This document shows, piece after piece, positions 22,960 through 33,651 of a stretch of DNA of 64,000 bases. This DNA comes from Centrapalus pauciflorus (lineage: Eukaryota; Streptophyta; Magnoliopsida; Asterales; Asteraceae). Made by a program: the position numbers and the translations under genes. The stretch is taken from positions 186,001 to 250,000 of the forward strand of contig JAANYP010004368.1 of assembly GCA_020465985.1 (NCBI GenBank). Direction: 5' to 3'. Positions within the stretch are counted from its first letter, which is position 1, and every line of letters starts with the position of its first letter. The notes beneath the pieces were generated by a model. The model ran no database searches. It was not told the DNA's origin and saw only the letters and a program-made list of their open reading frames with translations.

Positions 22960-25900
22960 ATGGCTCATAGACCTAATCCCTTTCTCCCAGTATTTGTTGG
23001 TGAGGATGTCGTCAAACACTCATCCATCACCACGATGCTAACCATCAAACCCACCAACTACATTGCAAACCTCACTATCCCCAAAAACTATGTGGGGAAA
23101 GGTTACGAACAAATGGTGAAGTTTCTGAACGTTCATTCGTTGAACTACGCAATGACTGCATCTCCTGGTGTCCTGTACCAGGAGATGGTGTATGAGTTCT
23201 GGTATACCTGTGCCTACCTTCCAGAATCCAAAGTCATTACGGGCACAATACTCAATGGGACTCAGACCATTGAAATCAACACTGATCTGCTCAGGGAGGT
23301 GCTTCATCTACCAACTGCTGCTTCTTACGATGAGCCCCAAGCTGAAAATGATCAAATGGGAAATCTGCTACGCTTCTGTGGTGTGGCAGAACCCAAAGTT
23401 GGAGCAACACTGTTCAGGAAGGATCTCTCTCCTACCTACAGCTTCTTACTCGCCTCTGTGGTGATGTGCTTCAGCAGTAAAGTTGGTTCATTTGACCAAC
23501 TGAGCCGTGATGAAATCCCTGTAGTTCTGCAGCTTGTGGATGGAACTACCATGGATATGGCCAAATGGATTTTTCTGAATCTGAGGAACCTGGTGCAGCA
23601 AGAGTCAAGACCAGCTGCTGTTCGATATCCCAGGTTTCTGAGCCTCATTTTCAAGCATGTATGTGGTGAGCATCTCTATAACTCTCAGCCTCTTCTTAAG
23701 ACTGCTGCATTCCCAGTTATAGGGAATAGAGTTTTCTATACTCCAGTCCTGCAAAATGAGCCTCCTCTATCAACACCAATGAGGAGGCTGCTAGGTTTGG
23801 TGGAAGGACCCTCTACTGTGAGGGTGGATCCAGAGACTGCTCCCACCAGAAAATCCAAAGCCAGGTCCAAGCTTGTCAAAAGGACCCTGGCAACTGAAGC
23901 TGGGCCTGTGAAAAAGAAGGCCAAAACAGCTCAGTCTGAGTCTGTTCCTTTTGCCTCTGTGGCTGAGGGAGAGCAGATTCCTCACCCTGGCTCATCTATT
24001 GAGCCTGAAGCCTTTGTGGCTGGTGCCTCTGTGGCACAAGAGACGATGGAACAGGCCAGCCCCACTGTTCCTAGCCCAGTCTCACATCCTGTCCAAACAG
24101 ATACTCTCCCTACTCCACAATCACCCACATCATCCGTCCATTACCAAAGAAAATCAATAGCCAAAAAGAAAACAGCCCACAAAACCACCTCCTCTGTTCC
24201 CTCTCAACAGGGTTCAGTTGTAAAAGAAGCAACCCCAGCTGCCTCTCCTATTTTGGGAGAAGGTTCAGCTCATTTGGAGCCTGCTTCACTCCAATCTGAG
24301 TCACCCTTGAGTCAGCCTAGACCCTCTGGTTCCTCCCAACAGGAACCAGTTGTACAAATGGAGATACCCACATCAACTATCCCAGCCTCCCAACAGGCTG
24401 AGGATATTGAAAGACAGGAGTCCTCTCCACTCCATACTGTGTCCACACTGTCCCCCACTCATATCTCCTCACACCCTGTGTCTGCACGAGGTGCCCACGC
24501 TGCTGATATAGACCAATCAGCAGCTCAGCCTCAAACTTCTGTTCCCCATGATTCGGTTGTTCAACACCAAACAGCTGCTGAGGGACCACTATCCCAAGCT
24601 GATGAACCTCAGGGATCATACCATCCCTCTGGTGAGGCTGCTCCCTCAATGCAAATTCCATCAGCAGGTTTCACCACTGCTGATGTTGAAATGCATCTTC
24701 CATCTCCCAATGATGACGTGCCTTTAGACCAAGGCACTGCAGAGGGAACCACCACTGGTCTTCATGAGGGTGTTGCAACACAAGCAGCATCTGAAAGGCC
24801 CCAACCATCATCCTCTTCTCCTGGTGATGCAGGTACAGCCGCTGCTGAAGGACCTCTTGATCCCTCTAACCTGGGCCATCTTACTTTTGCCCAGGCTATG
24901 GAGCTTCTATCCCAAGTCCCTCTTCCCTCTCCATCACATCCTCATACACCAGCCTCCTCATCATCGTCTCCCTCTACCCACTTCAAACAATCCACCCATA
25001 CACCACCATCTCCCAAAGACCTGCCTTTGAAGGATCAGCTTTCTTTGCTGACCAACAAAGTTGGTTCTTTGGAAAACACCATGCACTCCCTACCATCCCT
25101 CATCTCAGACTCTGTGTCTGAGCAGCTCAAAGGATTCTTTGATATGTTTAAAGAATCCTTCCCAGTCACTCCCCAAACTGACAACTCTCCACAGCTGATT
25201 GCACTCACTGCACAGCTGCAAACTGTATCCACCTCTCTCTCCTCTATCCTCTCCTTACAACAGGACTCTGTGTCCTCCATGGCAGCCATTTCCCAACAGC
25301 TGTCATCTATCCTCACTTCTTGCAACTCTACTCTTCCTAACACTTTGGCCAGCTTACAAACCATCATTGGTTCCCTATCCAACTCTGTATCATCAGACCT
25401 TGCTGATGTGCGAGATTCACTAGAACTTCATCTTGCACAGCTGCAATCTCTGCTGTTCACAGCGTCTGATAGGGAAAATCTTCTTAAGTTGACCACTCTT
25501 GCTGATTCCCACACATCTTCTCTTCAAACCTGTCTTTCCCAACTTAGTGAGGTGAAGGATAACTTGGCTTACTTAGTGAACAGCCTTGTTGGTCCTAAAT
25601 CCTCTAAACCTGCTGGCAAGCCTGCTGACTTTGTGTCTTCAGGCAGACCAGGTGTTGAAGTCGCTGCTTCATCTCCTTCAAAGGGGGAGAAGTCATCTGC
25701 CTCGAAGACTAAGTCTAAGGGGGAGAAAATTTCTTCTCCTAAGGAGATACCAGTGTCTGCAACTCACACTGGTCAGCCAGCAGAGATTTTTGAAACAGGT
25801 GCTGCTAAAGGTGCTTCTCAAGCTACTATGCCTACTCAGGCTGTCTCTCCAAACCCTGCTCAATCTAAGGGGGAGGAAATCATTCCTGAGGACAGGCCTA

Positions 25901-27114
25901 GCAGCAAAAGGAGGCACCTTATTCTATCAGAAGAAGAAGAAGAAGAAGAAATTCCTGAAGCTGCTGTTCCTAAAGCAGCAGCTAAAGGAAAAGAAACGGT
26001 AGCTAAGGATCCTATGCAGCAGAAACAGGCAGAAATGCAATTTCACAAAACCAGAGCCAAAGAGATGGGCCTCCCTATGCACAAATACTTTGAGTTTAGG
26101 GATGAACAGCTTCAAGCTCTGGAGGAATTAAGAAAAGAAGAAGAATCTGCCAAAGCTGCTAAGTCCTTTGCCCTCCAAGAAGCAAAGAAAATCAAAATGT
26201 CTACCTTGGAGGTGCAAAAGAAAATAATGGAAGCTGCCAGGAAATCAGCAGGAGAAAAAGAGAAGGAAGTAGAGAAAGGTACTCAGGTCTCTGTGACCAA
26301 ATCAACAGTACCCTCTGCCAGAGCCAAATTCCACTTTGACAACTTGGCTAGAAAGAAATTTCATGATGTTGCTACTAGAAGGCTTGCCAAGGAAGCGATT
26401 GTCAAAGCTGTTCCCATTTCAAGAAAAGGCACACAGTGGAAACTTCAGATCACCAGGATGGGTGCAACAGGCCCTGAAATGGAATCCTACGATCACACTG
26501 ATGTTGCACAGATGGGATACAGGGAATGGGTGGAACTGGCAGTTGCCCTGAGCCAGTCTAAGTCAGAAACGGATAAGACTATCAGGGCATACATCAAGAA
26601 GCTGATGGAAAGAGTAAGTGAGCTGGGCCTGATTCCAAAAGAAGTAAAAGAGGGTGTCTCTGTGACATACCCCAAAATAAAGGCCAGAAGGACAAAGAAG
26701 GATACAGAGATGGAGCTACTCCTTACGCTGATTGAACAGGTCGACTATGCCCTTGAAATAAAAGGAGTTGATCATAGTCTGCCTAAAGGAATAGAGTTTG
26801 AGGATGGCAAGATTATAGAAGAACCTGAGCTGGGGGCATTTTTTGTAGATCCCCTAACTCAGAAAAAGTGCTTCCAAAGGGCCTCAGAACTATACAAAGT
26901 TGATCTGAGACAACTTGCCGCCTTCAGACTTGCAGTTTCTTTCAGGCAGTCTAGCAAATGGAGAGCAGCCATCTGGGATCAGCTCAGAGGCTTCTATGAA
27001 AGAGGAGAACTCAATGATCCCAAGTTCATGATCATCAGAAGTGAAGTTGAGGAACTTGAGGATACAAGGGAAGAATTGGAAAGGATGGTTAAGGATCCTT
27101 CTCCAGTGATATGA
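22960..27114 (+). CDS. Intact 1384-aa accessory protein of element B
   Basis: Start chosen at ATG 22960 (AAATGG context, first ATG after the TATA box); an upstream GTG in frame is not needed. Residues 1-260: probable folded domain (VYEFWYTCAYLPESK, LREVLHLPTA), resembling in style the 'putative plant transposon protein' domains known from other retroelements. 290-330: Lys/Arg-rich, a possible nuclear signal. 330-730: Ser/Pro/Gln-rich, disordered. 730-900: amphipathic Leu/Ser-rich repeats. About 990: a run of six Glu. 1010-1110: Lys/Glu coiled coil. 1110-1384: a second probable domain with Trp and Tyr (QWKLQITRM, FRQSSKWRAAIW). No signal peptide or membrane helix. It sits where Sireviruses carry the so-called env-like ORF. 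Remarkably open beside a ruined gag-pol. Function unknown. Confidence 0.85.
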   Translation: MAHRPNPFLPVFVGEDVVKHSSITTMLTIKPTNYIANLTIPKNYVGKGYEQMVKFLNVHSLNYAMTASPGVLYQEMVYEFWYTCAYLPESKVITGTILNGTQTIEINTDLLREVLHLPTAASYDEPQAENDQMGNLLRFCGVAEPKVGATLFRKDLSPTYSFLLASVVMCFSSKVGSFDQLSRDEIPVVLQLVDGTTMDMAKWIFLNLRNLVQQESRPAAVRYPRFLSLIFKHVCGEHLYNSQPLLKTAAFPVIGNRVFYTPVLQNEPPLSTPMRRLLGLVEGPSTVRVDPETAPTRKSKARSKLVKRTLATEAGPVKKKAKTAQSESVPFASVAEGEQIPHPGSSIEPEAFVAGASVAQETMEQASPTVPSPVSHPVQTDTLPTPQSPTSSVHYQRKSIAKKKTAHKTTSSVPSQQGSVVKEATPAASPILGEGSAHLEPASLQSESPLSQPRPSGSSQQEPVVQMEIPTSTIPASQQAEDIERQESSPLHTVSTLSPTHISSHPVSARGAHAADIDQSAAQPQTSVPHDSVVQHQTAAEGPLSQADEPQGSYHPSGEAAPSMQIPSAGFTTADVEMHLPSPNDDVPLDQGTAEGTTTGLHEGVATQAASERPQPSSSSPGDAGTAAAEGPLDPSNLGHLTFAQAMELLSQVPLPSPSHPHTPASSSSSPSTHFKQSTHTPPSPKDLPLKDQLSLLTNKVGSLENTMHSLPSLISDSVSEQLKGFFDMFKESFPVTPQTDNSPQLIALTAQLQTVSTSLSSILSLQQDSVSSMAAISQQLSSILTSCNSTLPNTLASLQTIIGSLSNSVSSDLADVRDSLELHLAQLQSLLFTASDRENLLKLTTLADSHTSSLQTCLSQLSEVKDNLAYLVNSLVGPKSSKPAGKPADFVSSGRPGVEVAASSPSKGEKSSASKTKSKGEKISSPKEIPVSATHTGQPAEIFETGAAKGASQATMPTQAVSPNPAQSKGEEIIPEDRPSSKRRHLILSEEEEEEEIPEAAVPKAAAKGKETVAKDPMQQKQAEMQFHKTRAKEMGLPMHKYFEFRDEQLQALEELRKEEESAKAAKSFALQEAKKIKMSTLEVQKKIMEAARKSAGEKEKEVEKGTQVSVTKSTVPSARAKFHFDNLARKKFHDVATRRLAKEAIVKAVPISRKGTQWKLQITRMGATGPEMESYDHTDVAQMGYREWVELAVALSQSKSETDKTIRAYIKKLMERVSELGLIPKEVKEGVSVTYPKIKARRTKKDTEMELLLTLIEQVDYALEIKGVDHSLPKGIEFEDGKIIEEPELGAFFVDPLTQKKCFQRASELYKVDLRQLAAFRLAVSFRQSSKWRAAIWDQLRGFYERGELNDPKFMIIRSEVEELEDTREELERMVKDPSPVI

Positions 27115-27473
27115 AGTCCATCTACCGTCTGGGTAGGTGAAGAATGGGAGCTGTCCATCAGTTGGACAGGCTTACCGTTTTCTGCTCCCAACTCAAACAG
27201 TCCAAACATCTTGTACATAAGTTGTACATCCTGTACATTAGTTGTACATTATTACATAAGTTGTAATTTTTGTTTTTACATTAGTTGTAAAATACATTAG
27301 TACATTAGTTGTACTCTTGTAAGAACATGTGTTGTTCTAGTATAGTCAAGAATCAGTGTATATATAAACTGATCTTTTACTTTACTGTAATGTTGTAATT
27401 CTATTTCAGCAAATGTACTGTAAAAATATATAGTGATTTTTGACAAGACCAGCTTGGACTGGTTATTGCAAAT
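27115..27473 (+). other. 3' UTR of B accessory ORF, TTGTACAT repeats
   Basis: No frame. 27205-27320 is made of imperfect copies of ACATTAGTTGTAC and includes TGTACATA, which matches the Pumilio-type UGUAnAUA element. Ends in the polypurine tract. Confidence 0.5.
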
Positions 27474-27482
27474 AGGGGGAGA
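27474..27482 (+). other. Polypurine tract of element B
   Basis: AGGGGGAGA just before TGTTAGGCA of the 3' LTR. Confidence 0.88.
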
Positions 27483-27483
27483 T

Positions 27484-28584
27484 TGTTAGGCACAAAAAGG
27501 CCTCAGTCAAACCTGTTCTATATCTGAGGGGGAGATTTTATAATCAAACCTGTTGATGCATTTGAAGGTTGAATTTAAGGCCTGTTATATGCCTTATTGA
27601 AACCTGAAAATGATTTGCAATATCAGTCTAAAGCTGTTCTATATGTTGCATGTGTTGCAACTAAGACAGTTCGTCCAAGCTGCTCTGTCTGCTGAACAGG
27701 CTGGACATAAACTGTCTACGCTACTCTACACTGTTGAGCAGCTTGGGCATTTTTAAAGTGTTCTGTTCTTTGTGAACAGAACATGTTCTTAGTGAACAGG
27801 CTAAACACTTTATGGAATTTGTTTCCAAGTCATCATGTATTGTTTTTTACTACAAGATCAGTTTACAAAGTCGAAGACAAAGTGGAAAACAGAACTGCTC
27901 AGCCTGCCCACGCTGTTCTGTAACATGAAGACAAAAGGATATTTGAAAAAGGGTGACAGACCTTTTTCTTATATCAAAATAGGCCTTTACAGGGAAGAAA
28001 GACGCAAAGTTGACATTCCTAAATTAGTTAAAGGCAATGCAACAGTAGACAAAGTAAAAAAGACAAAAGTTCTGCACATGTGAAGACAAGTCTGCTTTTC
28101 AGAAAAGTGCAGAAAAGGTTATGTTGTCTTTTCAACAAGACTTTTCCTTTTCATTCTGTCCAATGAAGATGTTTCTCTGAGATCCTCTAAGTGAGTATAA
28201 AAGGAAGCTTCTAAGGTCAGAAAGAAGTGTGAAGAAAGCTAAGTGCTTAAACCAAGAGTGAACATGCAAGTCTTCTGTAAAACAGCATCTGTGTGTCTAA
28301 GCTGTTTTACCAAAGTTGTTCCTTAAGTCTTGTAAACACAGTGAGTGCTTCTTAGTGAGTGTATTCATTGTATACTAGTTCGAGTCTGTCTTAGACTAGT
28401 AAGCATACTGTTGTATCTGTCATCTCAGCTTGAACTATTCCGCATTCAAGCTTGTTTGTAATTAACAAATTGTTGATAATACATACAAACATTGAGAAAA
28501 GAGTGTGTAGTTTTTAAAATTGCTGTATTCACCCCCCCTCTACAGCTTATAACTATATACTTTGGGAACCTCTCGGGACCTACA
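27484..28584 (+). repeat. 3' LTR of element B
   Basis: 1101 bp, same ends as the 5' LTR; shorter mainly by a gap near 28268 (sequence present at about 17572-17590 in the 5' copy). TATA box at 28196-28203. Confidence 0.95.
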
Positions 28585-28742
28585 GGCCAAGAGTGAATTT
28601 AAATCACTCTGCTCCACAACAGGTTCTCAATCAAACACCCAGGTCACTTGAAAGGAGAGATGGGTTTTTGAAGGAGTTCAAGTATGTGGATGAGAACGGT
28701 ATTACCAAGTCAGTCATGGCTTGGGTTCCCCGTGATAACTAA
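28585..28742 (+). pseudogene. Gag of element A, end
   Basis: Continues the frame interrupted by B (GGCCA is the duplication) and ends with MAWVPRDN then TAA at 28740-28742. The WVP motif just before the stop matches the WVPK tail of the D gag, so this is the normal end of this type of gag. Confidence 0.85.
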
Positions 28743-31700
28743 CTTGTTTTCTTTCATGTGCAGGAGCTAACTACAGGTCTCAACAACAAGTGGTTCGTCG
28801 ACAGTGGCTGCTCTAGGCACATGACTGGGGAAAGGAGTCTGCTCACAGAATTCAAGGGAGGGAACACGGGTTTTGTATCATTTGCCGGGAACAAAGGAGG
28901 AAATATCACTGGAACAGGAGTGATTACTAATGGGACTATCACACTTGATCAAGTATAACATGTTGATAGACTTGCTCACAATCTCATTAGTGTCTCTCAG
29001 ATCTGTGATAAGAAGAATTCAGTGTTGTTTACTGATACTGAAGCGTTAGTGCTGAAGTCGGGGATACCTGAAGAGTGGATTATGATGAGAGACCCAAGGA
29101 AGAACGATTTGTATATGCTGGACATGAACATCTCCGATTCATCGATGGGAATAATCTGTTTGTTATCCAAAGCTTCAGAGACCGAATCAGTCTTATGGCA
29201 CAGACGCATGGCACACTTGCACCTGAGAAAAATGAACTACATCACTAAACATGGACTGGTGCAAGGTTTTCCTATGAAGAGTTTTCAGTTTGAAGACAAG
29301 TGTGTACCGTGCAAGAAAGGCAAACGACACAAGAAGTCACACAAGTCAAAGACTCAGAACTCTATATCTACCACTTTCGATTTGTTGCATATGGACCTAT
29401 TTGGACCTATCAACAAAAGGAGTATAGTTGGTAGTTGGTACTGTTTAGTTATCACTGATGATTACTCATGATTTTCATGGGTTTTCTTTTTAGGTACGAA
29501 GGACGAGACAACTGCAAAGTTGATTGGGTTCTTAGACCAAGTCGAAAAATCTTATGGGACGAGGGTAAAACGTATCAGGAGTGATAACGGAACCGAGTTT
29601 AAAAACACGGTAATTGGTGTATATTGCCTATCTAAAGGCATAGTGCATCAATTTAGTGCACCTTATGAGCCACAACAAAATGGGGTGGCAGAACGAAAGA
29701 ACAGGACCTTGATTGAGGCAGCAAGGACCATGCTCTCGGATTCAAAGCTTCCTACCATGTTTTGGGGGGAGGCAGTGAATACCGCTTGTTATGTTTTAAA
29801 TCGGGTACCGTGTACATTAATGAAAACAAAACATCAACCTAAGTTTGGTGAAAAGGCTGACGAAGGTTATTTCCTAGGTTATGTGCCTAACTCACCAAAC
29901 AAAAGGCTTTTTAACAAAATAAATGGTATGGTAGAGCTTGTGTATAACATTGATGTAACAAGTTATACACATGAACCCCAAACAGGTCTGGAATGGATAT
30001 TTGATTATGACAAATTGTTTGAATCATTTAACATTCCTTTGGATGGAAATGCAGGTACAATTGTACATGACTTATCGTCATTAAATCTGAATGACGACGG
30101 TCAAGGTTTTCCAAAGAAGAGCATTCCATCAACTTTTAAGCCTACATCGACAGAAGATGGGTCTCCAGCAGAGAATGAACCTGAGTTGCCTACAAACGAG
30201 AATCAGACTACAAACTCTAACTCAGAAGACAGTGATCATGAGGAAGAGAATGTAGCGTCTGAAGTCGTTCCCCCGTTAGGTGAAATAGGGTCAAACTTAG
30301 GAGATAATCTTAGGGTCGATGAGATCGAAACATATAGAATAAACAAGAATCATCCGGTTGAGAGCATCATAGGAAATCCGAATGCTGGTGTGAGGACTAG
30401 GGGTAGTTTGAATAACAACACAGTGTTGTTGTCGATGATTAATGACTCCGAGGCTTTTCACACTTGCCTTTATTCATGTTTCGTCTCCCAAGTAGAGCCG
30501 AAGAATGTGCAAATGGCACTAAAAGACAACTCTTGGGTTGAAGCGATGCAAGAAGAACTGTCACAATTCAGAAAGCTTGAAGTGTGGGAGTTAGTTCCGT
30601 TACCTCGAGGAGAAGTTGCAATAGGAACCAAGTGGGTTTTTAAGTGCAAAAGAGATGATCGGGGAATCGTTACTCGCAACAAGGCAAGACTTGTCGTAAA
30701 GGGTTTCAACCAAGAAGAGGAAATCGATTACAACGAAGTGTTTGCACCAGTGGCAAGGCTTGAGGCAATCCGTCTGTTTCTGGCCTTTGCATCCTTCAAA
30801 GGCTTTAAAGTTTATCAACTTGATGTAAAGAGTGCCTTTCTGTATGCAAAGGTGAAGGAGCTGGTGTACGTTGAACAACCGCCCGGGTTTACCAATCCAA
30901 AGTATCCAGACAGAGTGTATCGTCTTGATAAGGCTCTGTATGGCTTGCATCAGGCACCCAGGGCATGATATGAGACACTATCAACTCATCTTTTGAACAA
31001 CGGGTTTGAAAGAGGGAGAATTGATAGTATATTGTTTGTGAAGAGAAAGGGTGAACATTTTATCTTGGAACAAGTGTACGTTGATGACATTATTTTCGGG
31101 TCATCAGACGAGCAGATGTGCAAAGATTTCGAGAAGATGAGTGCTATGGGAGAGCTGAACTTCTTTCTGGGTTTGCAAGTTGAACAAAGGAAGGAGGGTA
31201 TGTTTATCCATCAGACGAAGTATGTCTATGATATTCTGGAGCGCTTCGGGATGGAGGGAACAAAGCTGATTGCTCACTTTAGCACACCAATTCAAGTGAA
31301 TCACAATCTAGAACCGGGTACAGAAAGTGATACTGGTGTGGATCCGACTCTATATCGGGCCATGATCGGATCACTCATGTACTTAACTGCTTCTAGACCT
31401 GACATTATGTTTGCTGTGTGTATTTGTGCTAGGTTTCAAGCCAATCCGAAAGAAATGCATATGAAAGCTGTGAAGAGGATTCTGAGATACCTCAAGTCGA
31501 AACCGAAGCTGGGACTTTGGTATCACGCAGATGGTGATCTGGAATTGCAAGCATTCACGGATTCAGACTATGGAGGTTGCAGCTTGAATCGGAAGTCAAC
31601 AACTGGAGGTTGTCAGTTCCTTGGAGGGAGGCTCGTATCCTGGCAATGCAAGAAACAGACTTCGATAGTCGTGTCAACGTGTGAGGCCGAATATGTAGCT

Positions 31701-32012
31701 GCTGGTAGTTGATGTTTACAGGTTTTGTGGATACAACAACAATTGCGGGATTACGGTTTGACTTACACTCGTACTCCTATTAGGATAGATAACCAATCTA
31801 CTATTGCTATAACTAATAATCTAGTTAAACACAGTAAAACAAAGCACATAGACATAAGACATCATTTTATACGTGATTGTGCTGAAAAGAACTTAATAAA
31901 GCTGGTAAAAGTGGCAACGGAAGATAATAATGCTGATTTATTTACTAAAGCTTTTGATAAGTCACGCTTTGAGTTGTTAGTTCAACTGAATGGTATGCGT
32001 AATCCAGAGTAA
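28743..32012 (+). pseudogene. Pol of element A (PR-IN-RT-RNase H), few stops
   Basis: Continues in the gag frame after the TAA at 28740. Protease: WFVDSGCSRHMTG, catalytic Asp at 28800-28802. Stop at 28957-28959. Integrase: zinc region (LWHRRMAHLHLRKM...CVPCKKGK, 29190-29320), Asp near 29392, stop TGA at 29469-29471 in DYS(R)FSW, Asp in SDNGTEF (about 29583), Glu in NGVAERKNRT (about 29690); about 30 residues missing after CYVLNRV (29810). RT: GTKWVFKCKRDDRG (30625), QLDVKSAFLYAK (30820), stop TGA at 30966-30968 where PRAW needs Trp, then YVDD intact at 31077-31088. RNase H: TDSDYGGC (31555), stop TGA at 31710-31712, end at 32012. Only a handful of lesions over 3.3 kb, mostly single-base nonsense changes. 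Confidence 0.92.
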
Positions 32013-33414
32013 CTTGACCTTAGTATATTTTCTTTCTTTTTATAGTAAGTTAGTAGTTAAGTAGAATTTATTTGCTTCTATAGTAAGTTAGTAGGTTTCT
32101 ATATTAGCTTATTTTTTATATATGAAAAACAAAAGAAAAAAAGAGAGAAAACCTTAAAAAGCTCAAAAAAAAAGAGAATATCAGAAAATGAGTTAAGTCT
32201 TAGATACATAGGTTCAAAGTGACGAAAATTAGCACAGCCGATACAATCTCTAAGTGTTAAGCTTTCACAGATAATGCACCTTAAACTCTAAGTGATGTAC
32301 ATTTTCTTGTTTGATGTGTTGGTAGGCATAATACACAAAGGGAATCTCAAAAGCTAATAAAGTATTCAAGAAAAAGTCATATGAGTAACTAACTTAGATG
32401 TATGACCAAATGGTCTTAATCTTTATGTTAGAGACATACAGAAAATGATTCTAAATGAGGTATGCAAATTTTCTGGGGGATGTATAGCCACATCAGATAC
32501 ATCTTAAAGAAAAGAAAAGAAAAGAGAAATTTGATAGTAAGGAGAGAGTCAAAACAAGTCACTCTGTTGTACGTAAGTACAGACCTGTGACCTCTGGTTT
32601 GACTCGAGTTAGCAAGATAAGTCACTTTGTTGTAACTCAGTACAGACCTGTCACCACTGTCTTGCTAGCTTTAAATAAACCTTAAGACAAACTAAGACAC
32701 TCTGTTGTATGTAAATACAGAACTGTGTCTGACATTTGCCTTTTAAAGAAAATTTGCAATACCAAAAAGTTATAATCATTGTGTGTATGCCTTGACCATA
32801 GAAGTATGTCTAAGTATGGGACACATAAGGTAGTTTCTTGATAAATAAAAAGGCCAAGGGATATTCCAAAGTGTACCATGTTTAAAAGGGAAAATAATAC
32901 CAACAATCGCCTTGGAATGTGTATCACGACAAACAATCAAAGGAATAAAAAATTCCTAAGTGTGAAAGTGTAATACTGAAAGTGCGTATTGATACCGCTA
33001 TCTGATTGAACCTTCTTTGACTTTCTCGCCGAAAATATTCTGTTAGTGTATGTCGTAAAGTTTGTAAAAGTATTTTTGAGTAGCTTAAGTTTAAATTTTA
33101 TTCAAACTTTATTTTCCTTTATTTTATTTTAGTTTAACTTTATTTTAATTCTATTTTATTTTATTTTATTCTAAATAGGAAAAAGGTCAAAGTTACTAGG
33201 ATGCATTTTTGGTTGAATAAACAAACATTGCATGAAAATCTATTGCTTCGTGTAAATAATGTTGCAAGGTTTGTAAAATTCCGGTACTCGAAAAAGTTGA
33301 ATTTTAATCAAGGATTTTCAAAATTTTCAAATAAATTCGAATTTAAGACATATTCGAATTATCCTTCGAATTTGTCAGTATCTTCGAATTCATGTCAACT
33401 TCGAAGGAGGTTGG
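32013..33414 (+). promoter_or_regulatory. Spacer of element A, dense in hairpins
   Basis: No convincing frame. 32040-32180 is AT-rich. 32376-32957 holds a run of inverted repeats: GTCATA/TATGAC (32376-32406), CATAC/GTATG (32435-32464), GATGTAT/ATACATC (32479-32503), three related long hairpins (32546-32750), CCATA/TATGG (32796-32819), CCAAGG/CCTTGG (32854-32915), ATTCCAA/TTGGAAT (32863-32918) and AGGAAT/ATTCCT (32941-32957). 33080-33180 is T/A-rich; from 33280 TTCGAA words begin. Confidence 0.6.
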
Positions 33415-33422
33415 TATAAAAA
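33415..33422 (+). promoter_or_regulatory. TATA box ahead of A accessory ORF
   Basis: TATAAAAA in GGTATAAAAAGGTCAAC. A start is expected near 33445. It lies 660 bases before ATG 34083, most of which is taken up by a probable intron. Confidence 0.5.
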
Positions 33423-33651
33423 GGTCAACAGTGAATCATTCAATTCACCTACTTTCAATTTTATACCTTCGAACTTCTGTCCGGCGATTTCGAACTTACC
33501 TATTCGAACTTGTCGTTTCGATTCTATTCCTATTCCTAGAAGTTTTTGCTGACTTTTCTCGAATCTAATCACATCATTAGGTATAGTGATCTCTATTATA
33601 CAAAGATTGAGTGGTTTTGAACTCTTTTACCCCAAAAAATCGAGTTTATTT

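Larger units (their letters stand above)
16790..28584 (+). mobile_element. Element B: Sirevirus-like Ty1/copia nested in A gag
   Basis: 11,795 bp, complete from LTR to LTR with GGCCA duplications. Order: LTR, primer site, gag, protease-integrase-RT-RNase H (all broken), spacer with promoter-like motifs, an intact 1384-codon accessory ORF, polypurine tract, LTR. The two LTRs differ at only a modest number of sites over 1.1 kb, so the insertion is fairly young and later than A. Confidence 0.94.

Noticed and set aside
28725..28765. Intron between gag and protease of element A
   Set aside because: The acceptor-like TTTCATGTGCAG has a branch-like motif but no donor at a workable distance; protease is in the gag frame after one TAA.
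32376..32957. CRISPR-like array
   Set aside because: Inverted repeats differ in sequence and spacing, and this is plant nuclear DNA within a copia element.
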